Assembly: GCA_046597185.1 (NCBI GenBank)
Contig: JBKJLF010000706.1
Span: 1 to 16,478 of the forward strand
Direction: 5' to 3'
DNA from: CAMBDR01 sp046597185
GTDB taxonomy: Bacteria > Pseudomonadota > Gammaproteobacteria > Burkholderiales > Burkholderiaceae_D
Length of the DNA: 16,478 bases
In this document: piece after piece, positions 1 through 7,450 of the stretch
Layout: each line of letters begins with the position of its first letter
Position numbering within the stretch: position 1 is the stretch's first letter
Notes under the pieces: generated by a model
Seen by the model: only the letters and a program-made list of their open reading frames with translations
Databases searched by the model: none
Told to the model about the DNA's origin: nothing
Program-made: the position numbers and the translations under genes

Positions 1-1
1 C

Positions 2-865
2 GCTGGCGAAAGCGCGAAGTCAATTGCAGCCAAAGTCAATGGCAATACTGCATTAAATGGCATTACGGCCAAGGCATCGACCACCGCAACCATTTCCGGC
101 ATTACCGCTGGCGCAACGCAATTTACCCTGAAGGGCGCGAATACAACCGCGATCACGATCACTGCCACCGTCGCGGATGTTGGCGGCGGCGCAACGACAA
201 CGGATGCAGGTGCCTTGGCGCAAGCAATTAACGCACAAAGCGGAACAACCAATATTACCGCCGTAGCCGACAAAGCCGGGAATGTCGTGTTAACCAACGA
301 TGCTGGCGACGACATCCAAATTACCAACACACCCAATGCACTGGGTGCCAGCGGCTTGGATAACGCCACAATCAGAGGACATGACACCTATACCGCAACG
401 GGTGTCGCTGTCGCCGGGGCAACCGTTGCCGCTGGTGCTTCGTCTACAGTAGGTGGATCGTTAAGCTTCAGCTCGGCATCCGGCTTCTCGGTATCAACCG
501 GTGGTGACACGACCCTGCTTAAACAGGCTTCTGTCGGTAGTAGTTTATCCGCAGTATCGGGAATTGACATCAGCACCACTGAAGGCGCAACCGCAGCGAT
601 TTCGACAATTGACGCAGCCTTAACGTCAATTAACAACAACCGTGCGTCACTCGGTGCGATTCAAAACCGTTTTGCCTCAACCATCAGCAACTTGCAATCA
701 ACGTCAGAAAATCTGTCAGCCGCACGTAGCCGGATTCAAGACACCGACTTCGCTTCGGAAACAGCTAACTTGACACGTGGTCAGATTTTGCAACAAGCGG
801 GTACAGCGATTTTGGCGCAGGCCAATTCCTTGCCTAACGGCGTATTAGCACTGTTACGTGGATAA
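2..865 (+). CDS. fliC: Flagellin, C-terminal part (5' end outside the window)
   Basis: This is the C-terminal 287 residues of a flagellin, the protein that polymerises into the flagellar filament outside the cell. The reading frame is open from base 2, so the start and the N-terminal D0/D1 helices lie upstream. Residues about 1-180 are a Thr/Ala/Gly-rich surface region with two flagellin hook-IN-like beta modules (AINAQSGTTNITAVA lies in the second). From about residue 187 the conserved C-terminal helical D1/D0 domain begins, with NNNRASLGAIQNRF, SENLSAARSRIQDTDFASE and the terminal QANSLPNGVLALLRG. The surface domain is long, so the whole protein is probably larger than a minimal flagellin. 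A strong terminator follows directly. An in-frame ATG at 215 is an internal methionine, not the start. The family call is secure; the exact paralogue is not. Confidence 0.95.
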   Translation, partial: AGESAKSIAAKVNGNTALNGITAKASTTATISGITAGATQFTLKGANTTAITITATVADVGGGATTTDAGALAQAINAQSGTTNITAVADKAGNVVLTNDAGDDIQITNTPNALGASGLDNATIRGHDTYTATGVAVAGATVAAGASSTVGGSLSFSSASGFSVSTGGDTTLLKQASVGSSLSAVSGIDISTTEGATAAISTIDAALTSINNNRASLGAIQNRFASTISNLQSTSENLSAARSRIQDTDFASETANLTRGQILQQAGTAILAQANSLPNGVLALLRG

Positions 866-897
866 TATTTAAAAAGTCAATTTTATTGATTGAAGGG

Positions 898-932
898 TTC
901 CCCGAGTGAAATTTCTTCACTCGGGGAATTTT
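898..932 (+). terminator. Intrinsic terminator of fliC
   Basis: A perfect 13-bp stem pairs 898-910 with 916-928 across a 5-nt loop (911-915). It contains CCCCGAGTGAA against TTCACTCGGGG and is followed by four T residues (929-932). It starts 33 nt after the fliC stop. The stem ends only 8 nt before the flaG ribosome binding site, so flaG transcripts starting upstream must read through it. Confidence 0.9.
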
Positions 933-948
933 CACGAAGGAAGTTATC

Positions 949-1389
949 ATGGCAATCCAATCATTAGGAACCGCTGCTGCCGCACCCAAACCGCCTCAAC
1001 CGGCTCGTGCCGCCTCAGGGCCAATCGCGGTTGGTGCCAGTGGTGCCAATAGTCGCGCACAGCAATCAATCGGCCCCTCCGGTGCGGCCAATACCCAAAA
1101 CCAGGTTAGCCACGCTGGCAATGTTGATACGGCCAATGCCGTCAAACGCCCGGACGATCCGGCTTCAATCGATCAGCTCAACGAAGCGGTGAAAAATATC
1201 AATCAATCCTTAAGCGTCCTGTCGCAAAACCTCGAATTTTCGGTCGATACCGACAGCAAGCGCACCGTGGTTAAAGTAATTGATCAACAAACCAAGGAAG
1301 TGATTCGACAAATTCCATCCGAAGAAACCTTGCAAATTGCCAAAGCACTCGATACGGTTAAAGGATTATTAATTAAGCAGCAAGCATAG
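949..1389 (+). CDS. flaG: FlaG family flagellar protein
   Basis: This 146-residue protein belongs to the FlaG family, small proteins next to flagellin genes that in other bacteria influence filament length. Their biochemical role is poorly defined. Residues 1-70 are a low-complexity Ala/Gly/Ser/Gln/Asn stretch. Residues about 73-146 form the conserved FlaG domain, with the typical LEFSVDTDSKRTVVKVID core, IRQIPSEE and a C-terminal helix ending in LLIKQQA. The start at 949 has a good ribosome binding site, AAGGAAG at 937-943. It lies between fliC and fliD, its usual place. The fliC terminator leaves only about 16 nt before the ATG and no promoter is visible there, so expression probably depends on read-through from fliC. 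Confidence 0.88.
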   Translation: MAIQSLGTAAAAPKPPQPARAASGPIAVGASGANSRAQQSIGPSGAANTQNQVSHAGNVDTANAVKRPDDPASIDQLNEAVKNINQSLSVLSQNLEFSVDTDSKRTVVKVIDQQTKEVIRQIPSEETLQIAKALDTVKGLLIKQQA

Positions 1390-1477
1390 TTCAAAGCTGC
1401 TACAATCAATGCGCTACTTGGGTTGAATTGAGGCTGACAGTATAAAAATAGCCGGATTTGGGGTGAATTTGAAATTA

Positions 1478-1491
1478 GGGGATGAATCCCC
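1478..1491 (+). repeat. Short inverted repeat after flaG
   Basis: GGGGA (1478-1482) and TCCCC (1487-1491) can pair across a 4-nt loop. It lies 88 nt after the flaG stop and just before the fliD promoter. No T-run follows, so it is at best a weak end-of-transcript hairpin for flaG. Confidence 0.4.
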
Positions 1492-1493
1492 CT

Positions 1494-1509
1494 CTAAAGT
1501 CCGCTTTAG
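1494..1509 (+). repeat. Palindrome over the -35 box of the fliD promoter
   Basis: CTAAAG (1494-1499) and CTTTAG (1504-1509) are perfect inverted repeats separated by TCCG, and they enclose the sigma-28 -35 element. It could be a regulator site or chance; the sequence alone does not decide. Confidence 0.5.
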
Positions 1510-1521
1510 CTCTGCCGATAA
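1495..1521 (+). promoter_or_regulatory. Sigma-28 (FliA) promoter for fliD
   Basis: TAAAGTCC (1495-1502), an 11-nt spacer and GCCGATAA (1514-1521) match the enterobacterial FliA consensus (TAAAGTTT, 11 nt, GCCGATAA) at all but two -35 positions. Transcription should begin near 1527-1530. This puts fliD, and probably fliS, fliT and the genes after them, under late flagellar control. The -35 box lies inside a perfect palindrome (1494-1509). Confidence 0.88.
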
Positions 1522-1523
1522 TC

Positions 1524-1538
1524 AACTATATTATAGTT
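1524..1538 (+). repeat. AT-rich palindrome at the predicted fliD transcription start
   Basis: AACTATATTATAGTT is a near-perfect 15-nt dyad beginning 2 nt after the sigma-28 -10 box, so it spans the expected start site. It is followed by TTT (1539-1541). It could be an operator or a 5' hairpin on the fliD mRNA. Confidence 0.45.
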
Positions 1539-1557
1539 TTTCACAAAGGAGAAACTG

Positions 1558-4230
1558 GTGGGCATTTCATCTCCCGGCATCGGTTCCAATCTGGATGTCA
1601 ACGGCATTGTCGCAAAGCTGATTCAAGCTGACAGTGCGCCGTTGGGTATCTTGAATGCGAAGGGAACCAAATTTCAAAACCAATTGAAGGCGTTGGGAGC
1701 GCTCAATGGTGCCGTTACGAGCTTGCAAGGCTCGCTTTCCGGCCTCTCCAATCAAGCCACGTTTCAATCGGTTTCCGCAACCCCAAACGACAACACCATT
1801 TTAACCAGCAGCGCGACCAATCAGGCCGTCGCAGGCGCTTACAATGTCAATGTCACCCAACTTGCCCAATCCCAAACCATTGCAAGTAGCGGCCAAATCA
1901 GCAGCAGCGCCGCCATTGGCCTGGGCGGTAGCACCACCATTTCGTTTCAGTTTGGCACCGTCAGCGGTGGCACGTTTGGTGTGGCAGGCAGCAATTTAAG
2001 CAGCACGGTAGCCGCCAATGGCATCACGGAAGGCTCCCTCACCATCAATGGCACCAGCATCACGACCGACAGCAATACCAAGAGCGCCAAAGCCTTGGCT
2101 GCCGCCATCAATGCAAAAAGCAGTACCACGGGCGTCACGGCCAGTGCCGCCGCCACCACCAGCAGTGCAAGCTTATTTGGCACGGGCGGGGCCACCAGCT
2201 TTGGCTCGGTTGACACCAGCTCAGGCGGCACCTATAACCTGGCAGTGGAAGGCATTACCCTTGATTCGCAATTAACCGGCGTCGCCGCAGGCAGTGGTGT
2301 CACCGCAGGCTCGATTGATGCCGTTCTGGCGGGCAGCAATGCCACCACCAGCGCCTTAAGCGCGGCAGGCATCAGCTTTAGCGGCACAGCCGCCGCAGGC
2401 AACTTGCAATTTTCCCGTGCCGACGGCTCCAATATTGCCATTACCGAAACCGTCACTGGCAGTGTCAACGGCGGCATCGGCACCAATTCGGTCAGCGTTA
2501 AAAATAATACCAGCACGGTTGCCACCAGCCATGTCACTCTGGGCTCCAGCACGGCCAGCCCGATTACGGTAGCGGGCAACAGCGCCAGCAGCGCAGGTTT
2601 GACGGCAGGTTCGGGCGGTGCCTATATCGGTGCGACTTATACACAAGACGGCAACAGCAACAGTGGCTCCATTACCATTGATGGCACCAATAATTCGCTG
2701 CAAGGTATCCGCGACGCAATCAACAAAGCCAATTTTGGCGTTACCGCAACCATTGTGTCCGACGGCAGCACCACGCCCTACCATATTGTGCTCAGTTCGA
2801 GCAAAACCGGGGCCAATTCCAGTTTTCGGATCAGCGCCAGCGGTGCCTCAGCCGATCCAACCATCTCCAGCCTGCTCACCTATGACCCGGCTGGCACGCA
2901 AAATTTAACGCAAAACACGGCCGCGCAAAGCACCAAACTGACGGTCAATGGCATTGCAGTCAGCAGCAACACCAATAGCATTTCTGGCGCAATTCAGGGC
3001 GTGAGCCTGAGTGTGACCAAAGTTGGCTCCACCAGCATCAATGTATCACGCGATACCGCAGCCGTTCGTTCGGGCATTTCCAGCTTCGTCAAAGCCTATA
3101 ATGATTTTAATACCGCAATAAAAGGCTTGACAGGTTATGACCCGGAGACCAAACAGGCTGGTGCCTTGCTGGGCAACTCGACCATCCAAAACATTGAAAC
3201 CAGCGTTCGCCGCCAGCTATCTACACCCATTTCGGGCTTAAGCGGCGACCTGACCAATTTGGGCCAACTGGGCATTTCGTTTCAAAAAGATGGGTCAATC
3301 GCGCTTGATTCCGGCAAACTGGGTACCGCCATCAGCAATAATTTTGATGAAATCGGCAGCTTGTTTACCTCGGTCGGCAATGCCAGTGACAGCCTGATCA
3401 AGTTCAACAGCTCCACCGCTGCCACCAAAGCTGGCACTTACGATTTGAATATCAGCCAATTGGCTACGCAAGGCACACTAACGGGCACCGTGGATTTGGC
3501 AGCGGGCGTTGATATCGCCGCCAACACCAGTTTTAGCGTCACCCTGAACGGCACCTCACCCGTCACCAGCAGCACGATTGCCACCATCAAGCTGGCAGAG
3601 CGTCACTACACAGCCGCAGAATTTGCCACGGCCATCCAGTCAGCCATCAATAGCGTACCCTCGTTTTCAGGCAGCGGCAACACTGCAACCGGCAGCATCA
3701 ACAGCAGTGGACAACTCGAAATCAAATCGAATAAATACGGTTCGCATTCCAATATTAGTCTGGCCAGCGTGACTGGTACTACGGCAAGCAGCTTTTTGGG
3801 TAGCGTCCCAGCCAGTAGCGATGGGCTTGATGTTGCGGGCACACTTGATGGCACCCCGGTGACAGGTTCCGGTCAATTCCTGACCGGGAAAGCTGGCTCC
3901 AGCACCGAGGGTTTAAAAATCGAGGTCACCGGCGGTGCAACTGGTGCACGTGGCAATATCACCTTCACCCAAGGTTATGCTTACCAGCTCAGTACCTTGG
4001 CCAGTAGCTTTGTTGGCATCAATGGCAGCATTACCAGTAACACAAATGGCTTGAATGCATCGATTAAATCGGTTGAAAAATCCAAAGACGATTTTAACGC
4101 CAAATTAGCCGATACCGAAAAACGCTACCGGGCGCAATTTACCGCGCTCGACGTGACCATCGGCAAATTGAATTCCACCAGTTCGTTTTTAACCCAGCAA
4201 TTAGCAGCATTAAGCAAATCGACCGCATAA
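1558..4230 (+). CDS. fliD: Flagellar hook-associated protein 2 (filament cap), unusually long
   Basis: FliD caps the growing filament outside the cell and inserts flagellin subunits. The start is GTG at 1558, supported by AAAGGAG at 1545-1551 (6-nt spacing) and by the conserved N-terminus GISSPGIGSNLDVNGIV. Residues about 5-105 are the FliD N-terminal domain. About 500-620 and the coiled coil at 826-885 belong to the C-terminal domain. At 890 residues it is nearly twice the E. coli protein (468 aa). The extra length is Ser/Thr/Ala/Gly-rich beta sequence with flagellin hook-IN-like modules at about 157-200, 368-425 and, less clearly, 655-735. GAYNVNVTQLAQ (93-104) recurs as GTYDLNISQLAT (626-637), an internal duplication. 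It sits downstream of a sigma-28 promoter and upstream of the chaperone genes. Confidence 0.95.
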   Translation: MGISSPGIGSNLDVNGIVAKLIQADSAPLGILNAKGTKFQNQLKALGALNGAVTSLQGSLSGLSNQATFQSVSATPNDNTILTSSATNQAVAGAYNVNVTQLAQSQTIASSGQISSSAAIGLGGSTTISFQFGTVSGGTFGVAGSNLSSTVAANGITEGSLTINGTSITTDSNTKSAKALAAAINAKSSTTGVTASAAATTSSASLFGTGGATSFGSVDTSSGGTYNLAVEGITLDSQLTGVAAGSGVTAGSIDAVLAGSNATTSALSAAGISFSGTAAAGNLQFSRADGSNIAITETVTGSVNGGIGTNSVSVKNNTSTVATSHVTLGSSTASPITVAGNSASSAGLTAGSGGAYIGATYTQDGNSNSGSITIDGTNNSLQGIRDAINKANFGVTATIVSDGSTTPYHIVLSSSKTGANSSFRISASGASADPTISSLLTYDPAGTQNLTQNTAAQSTKLTVNGIAVSSNTNSISGAIQGVSLSVTKVGSTSINVSRDTAAVRSGISSFVKAYNDFNTAIKGLTGYDPETKQAGALLGNSTIQNIETSVRRQLSTPISGLSGDLTNLGQLGISFQKDGSIALDSGKLGTAISNNFDEIGSLFTSVGNASDSLIKFNSSTAATKAGTYDLNISQLATQGTLTGTVDLAAGVDIAANTSFSVTLNGTSPVTSSTIATIKLAERHYTAAEFATAIQSAINSVPSFSGSGNTATGSINSSGQLEIKSNKYGSHSNISLASVTGTTASSFLGSVPASSDGLDVAGTLDGTPVTGSGQFLTGKAGSSTEGLKIEVTGGATGARGNITFTQGYAYQLSTLASSFVGINGSITSNTNGLNASIKSVEKSKDDFNAKLADTEKRYRAQFTALDVTIGKLNSTSSFLTQQLAALSKSTA

Positions 4231-4262
4231 TTAGCCAGCGCCCTGGTAGCCAGAATAAAGAG

Positions 4263-4268
4263 AAGGAG
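4263..4268 (+). promoter_or_regulatory. Ribosome binding site deciding the fliS start
   Basis: AAGGAG lies only 2 nt before a GTG at 4271 but 5 nt before the ATG at 4274. The ATG is therefore the better start, giving a 153-residue FliS that begins MFGSTQRG. Confidence 0.7.
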
Positions 4269-4273
4269 TAGTG

Positions 4274-4735
4274 ATGTTTGGATCAACTCAAAGAGGCGTC
4301 AATGCCTACGCCAAGGTTGGCATCGAAACCGGTGTTGCCGCTGCCAGCCCACATAAGCTGATCGTGATGCTGTATGAAGGCGCACTGGTTGCCATCTCGA
4401 TGGCGCTGCACCATATGAAAACCGGTAATATCCCGGCCAAAGGCCAATCGATTTCAAAAGCCATGCTCATTATCGATAGCGGCCTGCGCGCCTCGCTCGA
4501 TAAAAAAGCGGGCGGTGAAATAGCCGAGAGCCTGGATTCGCTGTATGAATACATGGGCAACCGCTTATTGCAAGCGAATTTAAAGAATCAACCCGAAATA
4601 CTGGAAGAAGTACACCGTTTATTGTCTGAATTAAAAGGTGCCTGGGATGCGATTGGTGATACCACGCAACCCAAAGTCAGTACCGCACCCTCGCCCCCAA
4701 CACCCAACCGCCCATCCACTTTTGTGAGTGCCTAG
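4274..4735 (+). CDS. fliS: Flagellin export chaperone FliS
   Basis: FliS binds the disordered C-terminus of flagellin in the cytoplasm and prevents early polymerisation before export. The 153-residue product begins MFGSTQRGVNAYAKVGIETGV and continues SPHKLIVMLYEGAL, the typical FliS N-terminal segment and first helix. Helices through YEYMGNRLLQANLKNQPEILEEV and LLSELKGAWDAI complete the four-helix bundle. Residues about 132-153 are a Pro/Ser/Thr tail absent from short family members. It follows fliD by 43 nt and is 4 nt from the fliT ATG, which suggests co-transcription from the fliD promoter. GTG at 4271 is a less well spaced alternative start. Confidence 0.95.
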   Translation: MFGSTQRGVNAYAKVGIETGVAAASPHKLIVMLYEGALVAISMALHHMKTGNIPAKGQSISKAMLIIDSGLRASLDKKAGGEIAESLDSLYEYMGNRLLQANLKNQPEILEEVHRLLSELKGAWDAIGDTTQPKVSTAPSPPTPNRPSTFVSA

Positions 4736-4739
4736 CATA

Positions 4740-5066
4740 ATGAACAGCGACGAAATCCTCTCTCTTTACGAGGCCGTATCACATATCACCGATCAAATGT
4801 TGGCTGCGGCCAAGCAAGGCGATTGGGATAGAATGATTGCACTCGAAGAACATTGCTCCCGTCATATTCAAACCCTGAAAGATGGCGAGCCGCCCGTGCC
4901 CCTGACTGGGGTCAATCGGGAACGAAAGGTGAAGATCATCCATAAAATTTTGGCCGATGATCGCGAAATCCGTGACTTGGCCGAGCCATGGATGGCACAA
5001 TTAGGGCAAATGATTAATAGCACCCGAGCTGAGCGGCGACTCTCCAGCGCTTATGGTGGAGGATAA
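4740..5066 (+). CDS. fliT: FliT-type flagellar chaperone
   Basis: This 108-residue all-helical, charged protein sits directly after fliS. In enterobacteria FliT is the chaperone of the cap protein FliD and also binds FlhD4C2 to lower flagellar gene expression; whether it does so here is inference. Visible traits are LYEAVSHITDQMLAAAKQGDWDRMIALEEHC, given here as helix segments at residues 8-38, and the later KIIHKILADDREIRDL segment, both typical of betaproteobacterial FliT. The ATG at 4740 gives MNSDEILSLYE. A GTG at 4728 would add four residues and overlap fliS by 8 nt, which I consider less likely. No strong ribosome binding site precedes the ATG, so coupling to fliS translation is plausible. 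Confidence 0.85.
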   Translation: MNSDEILSLYEAVSHITDQMLAAAKQGDWDRMIALEEHCSRHIQTLKDGEPPVPLTGVNRERKVKIIHKILADDREIRDLAEPWMAQLGQMINSTRAERRLSSAYGGG

Positions 5067-5093
5067 CCACAGCAAAGCGAATGAAAGGACGTA

Positions 5094-6335
5094 ATGGTAA
5101 CCAATATCGATGGCTTAGGAGGGGTTCGTCCACCAACGTCTGTTGACGCGGCACGGCCTGTTGCCGTTATCGGCGACGCGCGCCAGGAATTATATCAACG
5201 CGCCTTGCAACGTCTGGTTGGCCAATCGCTGCAGGGCCAAGTCCTCTCGCGCTATACCGATGGCAGTTTCCTGGTAAAGTTTGCCGATACGGCGGCACGC
5301 GTCATTTTGCCACCCGGCACCGAAGTCGGCGATTCCCTGCCGCTTACGCTGGTCAGTGCGCAACCGCGCCCTACTTTCTATTTGGGCAATGAAGCCGATG
5401 GCAAGCTGGCCAAGTCACCACTGATCTACCTCGACCCACACGGTAGCGAGGAAGTGGAACTGAGTGATGGATCAGAACTTCCGCCCGAAGCGTTCGCACC
5501 AAAACAAACCCCGGAACAAAGCGCCAACCGCAATTTGGCACGTCAATTTTTACAGATTGATAGTTTATTGCGCCCAGCCGACCGGATTGCCATTGAACGC
5601 GCGAATAGCCAATTCGGCCAAATCGACCAAACCGACGTGCAGGATCCGCATGCACCAGCGCGTAGCGCGCAAGCCTCGCTCTCGAATGCCGGGCAATTAA
5701 TCAATAGCCTATTATTAAGCGCACAACAAAAAGGTGCGCCCCAAGCCTTACAGGGGCACACTGCCATTTTACCTGCGCCCCAAACCAATTCTCAAGAAGT
5801 GGCTTCGGCACTACACGACACACTGGCCTATAGCGGCTTGTTTTATGAATCCCATGTCAGCGAATGGGCTGACGGCAAACGTCCGATTTCAGAATTATTG
5901 CGCGAGCCGCAAATGCAAGCTGGATCAAACCAGCAAGAAAAGACGCAGGATAATAGTCCGGTTGCGTTTGCTCAATTGGTTAATTTGCAACTCAATGCGC
6001 ATGAACAACAGAGTACCCATTGGCGCGGTGAAATCTGGCCGGGGCAAGATATGGAGTGGGATGTGGAAAAACAACCACAACATTCAGGGGGTGGCGCAGA
6101 TGCAACACCTGCCTGGCAAAGCACGGTTCGCTTCAATTTTCCTCATTTGGGCACCATTAGCGCACGTTTATATTTACAGGGCGAGCATTTGCAAATTCAA
6201 ATTCAAACCGCCAACCCGGAGGCCGCACAAGCCTTGCGCGAACAGGCACCAGCTTTATCGGCAGCACTCGATGCCGCTGGCTCTTCACTCGATTCTCTAC
6301 TAGTACAGTCCGATGAAACCCCCGCTCTCATCTGA
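5094..6335 (+). CDS. FliK-like flagellar hook-length control domain protein (second FliK homologue)
   Basis: This 413-residue cytoplasmic protein has a divergent FliK C-terminal domain. Residues about 344-396 contain VRFNFPHLGTISARLYLQGEHLQIQI, positioned at 345-370, which aligns in form with the LNPPELGPLxVxL signature of true FliK but has lost most of its residues. Upstream are SGLFYESHVSEWADGKRP (247-264) and a WPGQDMEW segment (315-322), which I recognise from the FliK-like proteins next to FlhB-like genes in related bacteria. There is no signal peptide or membrane segment. AAAGGAC at 5084-5090 supports the start. The end overlaps the next gene by 23 nt, pointing to translational coupling. 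A genuine fliK lies at 13409, so this is probably a paralogue with a different or accessory role, which I cannot assign. Confidence 0.8.
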   Translation: MVTNIDGLGGVRPPTSVDAARPVAVIGDARQELYQRALQRLVGQSLQGQVLSRYTDGSFLVKFADTAARVILPPGTEVGDSLPLTLVSAQPRPTFYLGNEADGKLAKSPLIYLDPHGSEEVELSDGSELPPEAFAPKQTPEQSANRNLARQFLQIDSLLRPADRIAIERANSQFGQIDQTDVQDPHAPARSAQASLSNAGQLINSLLLSAQQKGAPQALQGHTAILPAPQTNSQEVASALHDTLAYSGLFYESHVSEWADGKRPISELLREPQMQAGSNQQEKTQDNSPVAFAQLVNLQLNAHEQQSTHWRGEIWPGQDMEWDVEKQPQHSGGGADATPAWQSTVRFNFPHLGTISARLYLQGEHLQIQIQTANPEAAQALREQAPALSAALDAAGSSLDSLLVQSDETPALI

Positions 6336-6621
6336 ACACGCCGTCGCCCTGGCTTATGCCACAGGCGATAGCGCACCACGGGTGGTGGCCAAGGGGCGCG
6401 GCTTGATTGCGCAAAATATTATCGCCAAAGCCAATGAAGCGGGGGTGTTTGTACACCAATCCAAAGAACTGGTGGCTTTGTTAATGCAGGTGGAACTGGA
6501 TCGTGATATTCCACCCGCTTTGTACAGGGCTGTTGCAGAACTGCTGGCATGGCTATATCATATCGAAGCGGCCAAGAAAAACGGCACCGAGGCACCGCCG
6601 CCGCCCACTGGCTTGGAGTAA
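6313..6621 (+). CDS. Orphan FlhB C-terminal domain protein (FlhX/YlqH/EscU-C type)
   Basis: This 102-residue protein corresponds to the cytoplasmic C-terminal domain of FlhB, the export-gate component that switches substrate class after hook completion. AVALAYATGDSAPRVVAKG (10-28), the central LIAQNIIAKANEAGV and IPPALYRAVAELLAWLY (66-82) follow the FlhB pattern closely. The membrane domain is absent. The autocleavage motif NPTH is not present: the equivalent place reads SSEH, immediately before AVAL. The protein therefore resembles the fragment left after FlhB cleavage. The start at 6313 lies inside the preceding FliK-like gene. Homologues in other bacteria can partly replace the FlhB C-domain, but a role here is inference. 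The tail is Pro-rich. Confidence 0.88.
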   Translation: MKPPLSSEHAVALAYATGDSAPRVVAKGRGLIAQNIIAKANEAGVFVHQSKELVALLMQVELDRDIPPALYRAVAELLAWLYHIEAAKKNGTEAPPPPTGLE

Positions 6622-6682
6622 GCTCAGTCCGGTTACACGGGTGGCGCACCATACGATAAACACTAGATAGAATTGACGCTTA

Positions 6683-7444
6683 ATGGCAACTGACAAACCC
6701 TTCCACGATATCGATGATTGGCACAACTATCAGGTTCAGTCGCGCCGGGAAATTATTGCGTTATTACGCACCATTGAAAGCAAAAATCAATTGGTCCGAT
6801 TGCTCATTAATGGCGAAGCGGATGTCGCCGTCACCTCCATCCTGGACGTGGACGCCGATAATGAAGAGGTGGTGATCGACTGTTCCATCAATCATGAACA
6901 AAACGCCCGCATTTTGGCAACACGCCGTCTCACCTTTGAAACCACACTGGACAAGATCCGGATTTTATTTTCGACCGATGGCGTCAACAAATGCGAGTTT
7001 GACGGCCGCCCCGCCTTCAATTTTGAGATTCCCGCCAGCCTGATTCGTTTGCAACGGCGCGAACTGTACCGCATGGATACGCCCATGACCAATCCGGTAC
7101 GCTGCGTGATTGCCATGCCGGCCGATTTGGGTGGTGGTAATCTGGCCTTTCCGCTGGCCGATATCAGCGGTGGCGGGATTGCCATTCTGGATGACAAAAT
7201 GATACTTGACAATACGATAGGCAAAATATACACCGATTGCCGGATCGATCTGCCTGCACTGGGGATGGTCACCTGCGCTTTACAAATTCGCAGCTCCCAC
7301 GATATGAAGTTACTTAACGGAAAAGTTAATCGGCGTCTTGGCTGTCAATTCCACCAAATTCCACGCCAAATGCTGGATCGGGTACAACGCTACATCACCA
7401 AACTGGAACGTGACCGCAATTCGCGCCTCAATGGTCTGGGTTAA
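6683..7444 (+). CDS. ycgR: YcgR-type flagellar brake protein with PilZ domain
   Basis: YcgR proteins bind cyclic di-GMP and then act on the rotor or stator to slow the flagellum. The 253-residue product has the YcgR N-terminal domain (about 15-115) and a C-terminal PilZ domain (about 120-245). The c-di-GMP binding motifs are intact: QRRELYR at 124-130 fits the RxxxR arginine motif, and DISGGG at 160-165 fits D/NxSxxG. GCQF at 220-223 is the usual late PilZ strand. No good ribosome binding site is visible before the ATG, and 61 nt separate it from the FlhB-like gene, so it may have its own weak promoter or rely on read-through. It ends facing fliE. Confidence 0.93.
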   Translation: MATDKPFHDIDDWHNYQVQSRREIIALLRTIESKNQLVRLLINGEADVAVTSILDVDADNEEVVIDCSINHEQNARILATRRLTFETTLDKIRILFSTDGVNKCEFDGRPAFNFEIPASLIRLQRRELYRMDTPMTNPVRCVIAMPADLGGGNLAFPLADISGGGIAILDDKMILDNTIGKIYTDCRIDLPALGMVTCALQIRSSHDMKLLNGKVNRRLGCQFHQIPRQMLDRVQRYITKLERDRNSRLNGLG

Positions 7445-7450
7445 GCGGGG

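Noticed and set aside
6619..6659. TAAGCTCA and TACGATAA before ycgR as a sigma-28 promoter
   Set aside because: The spacing is about 25 nt instead of 11 and both boxes are imperfect.
6854..6861. GCCGATAA, identical to a sigma-28 -10 box
   Set aside because: It is inside ycgR, encodes Asp-Ala-Asp-Asn codons, and has no -35 box 11 nt upstream.
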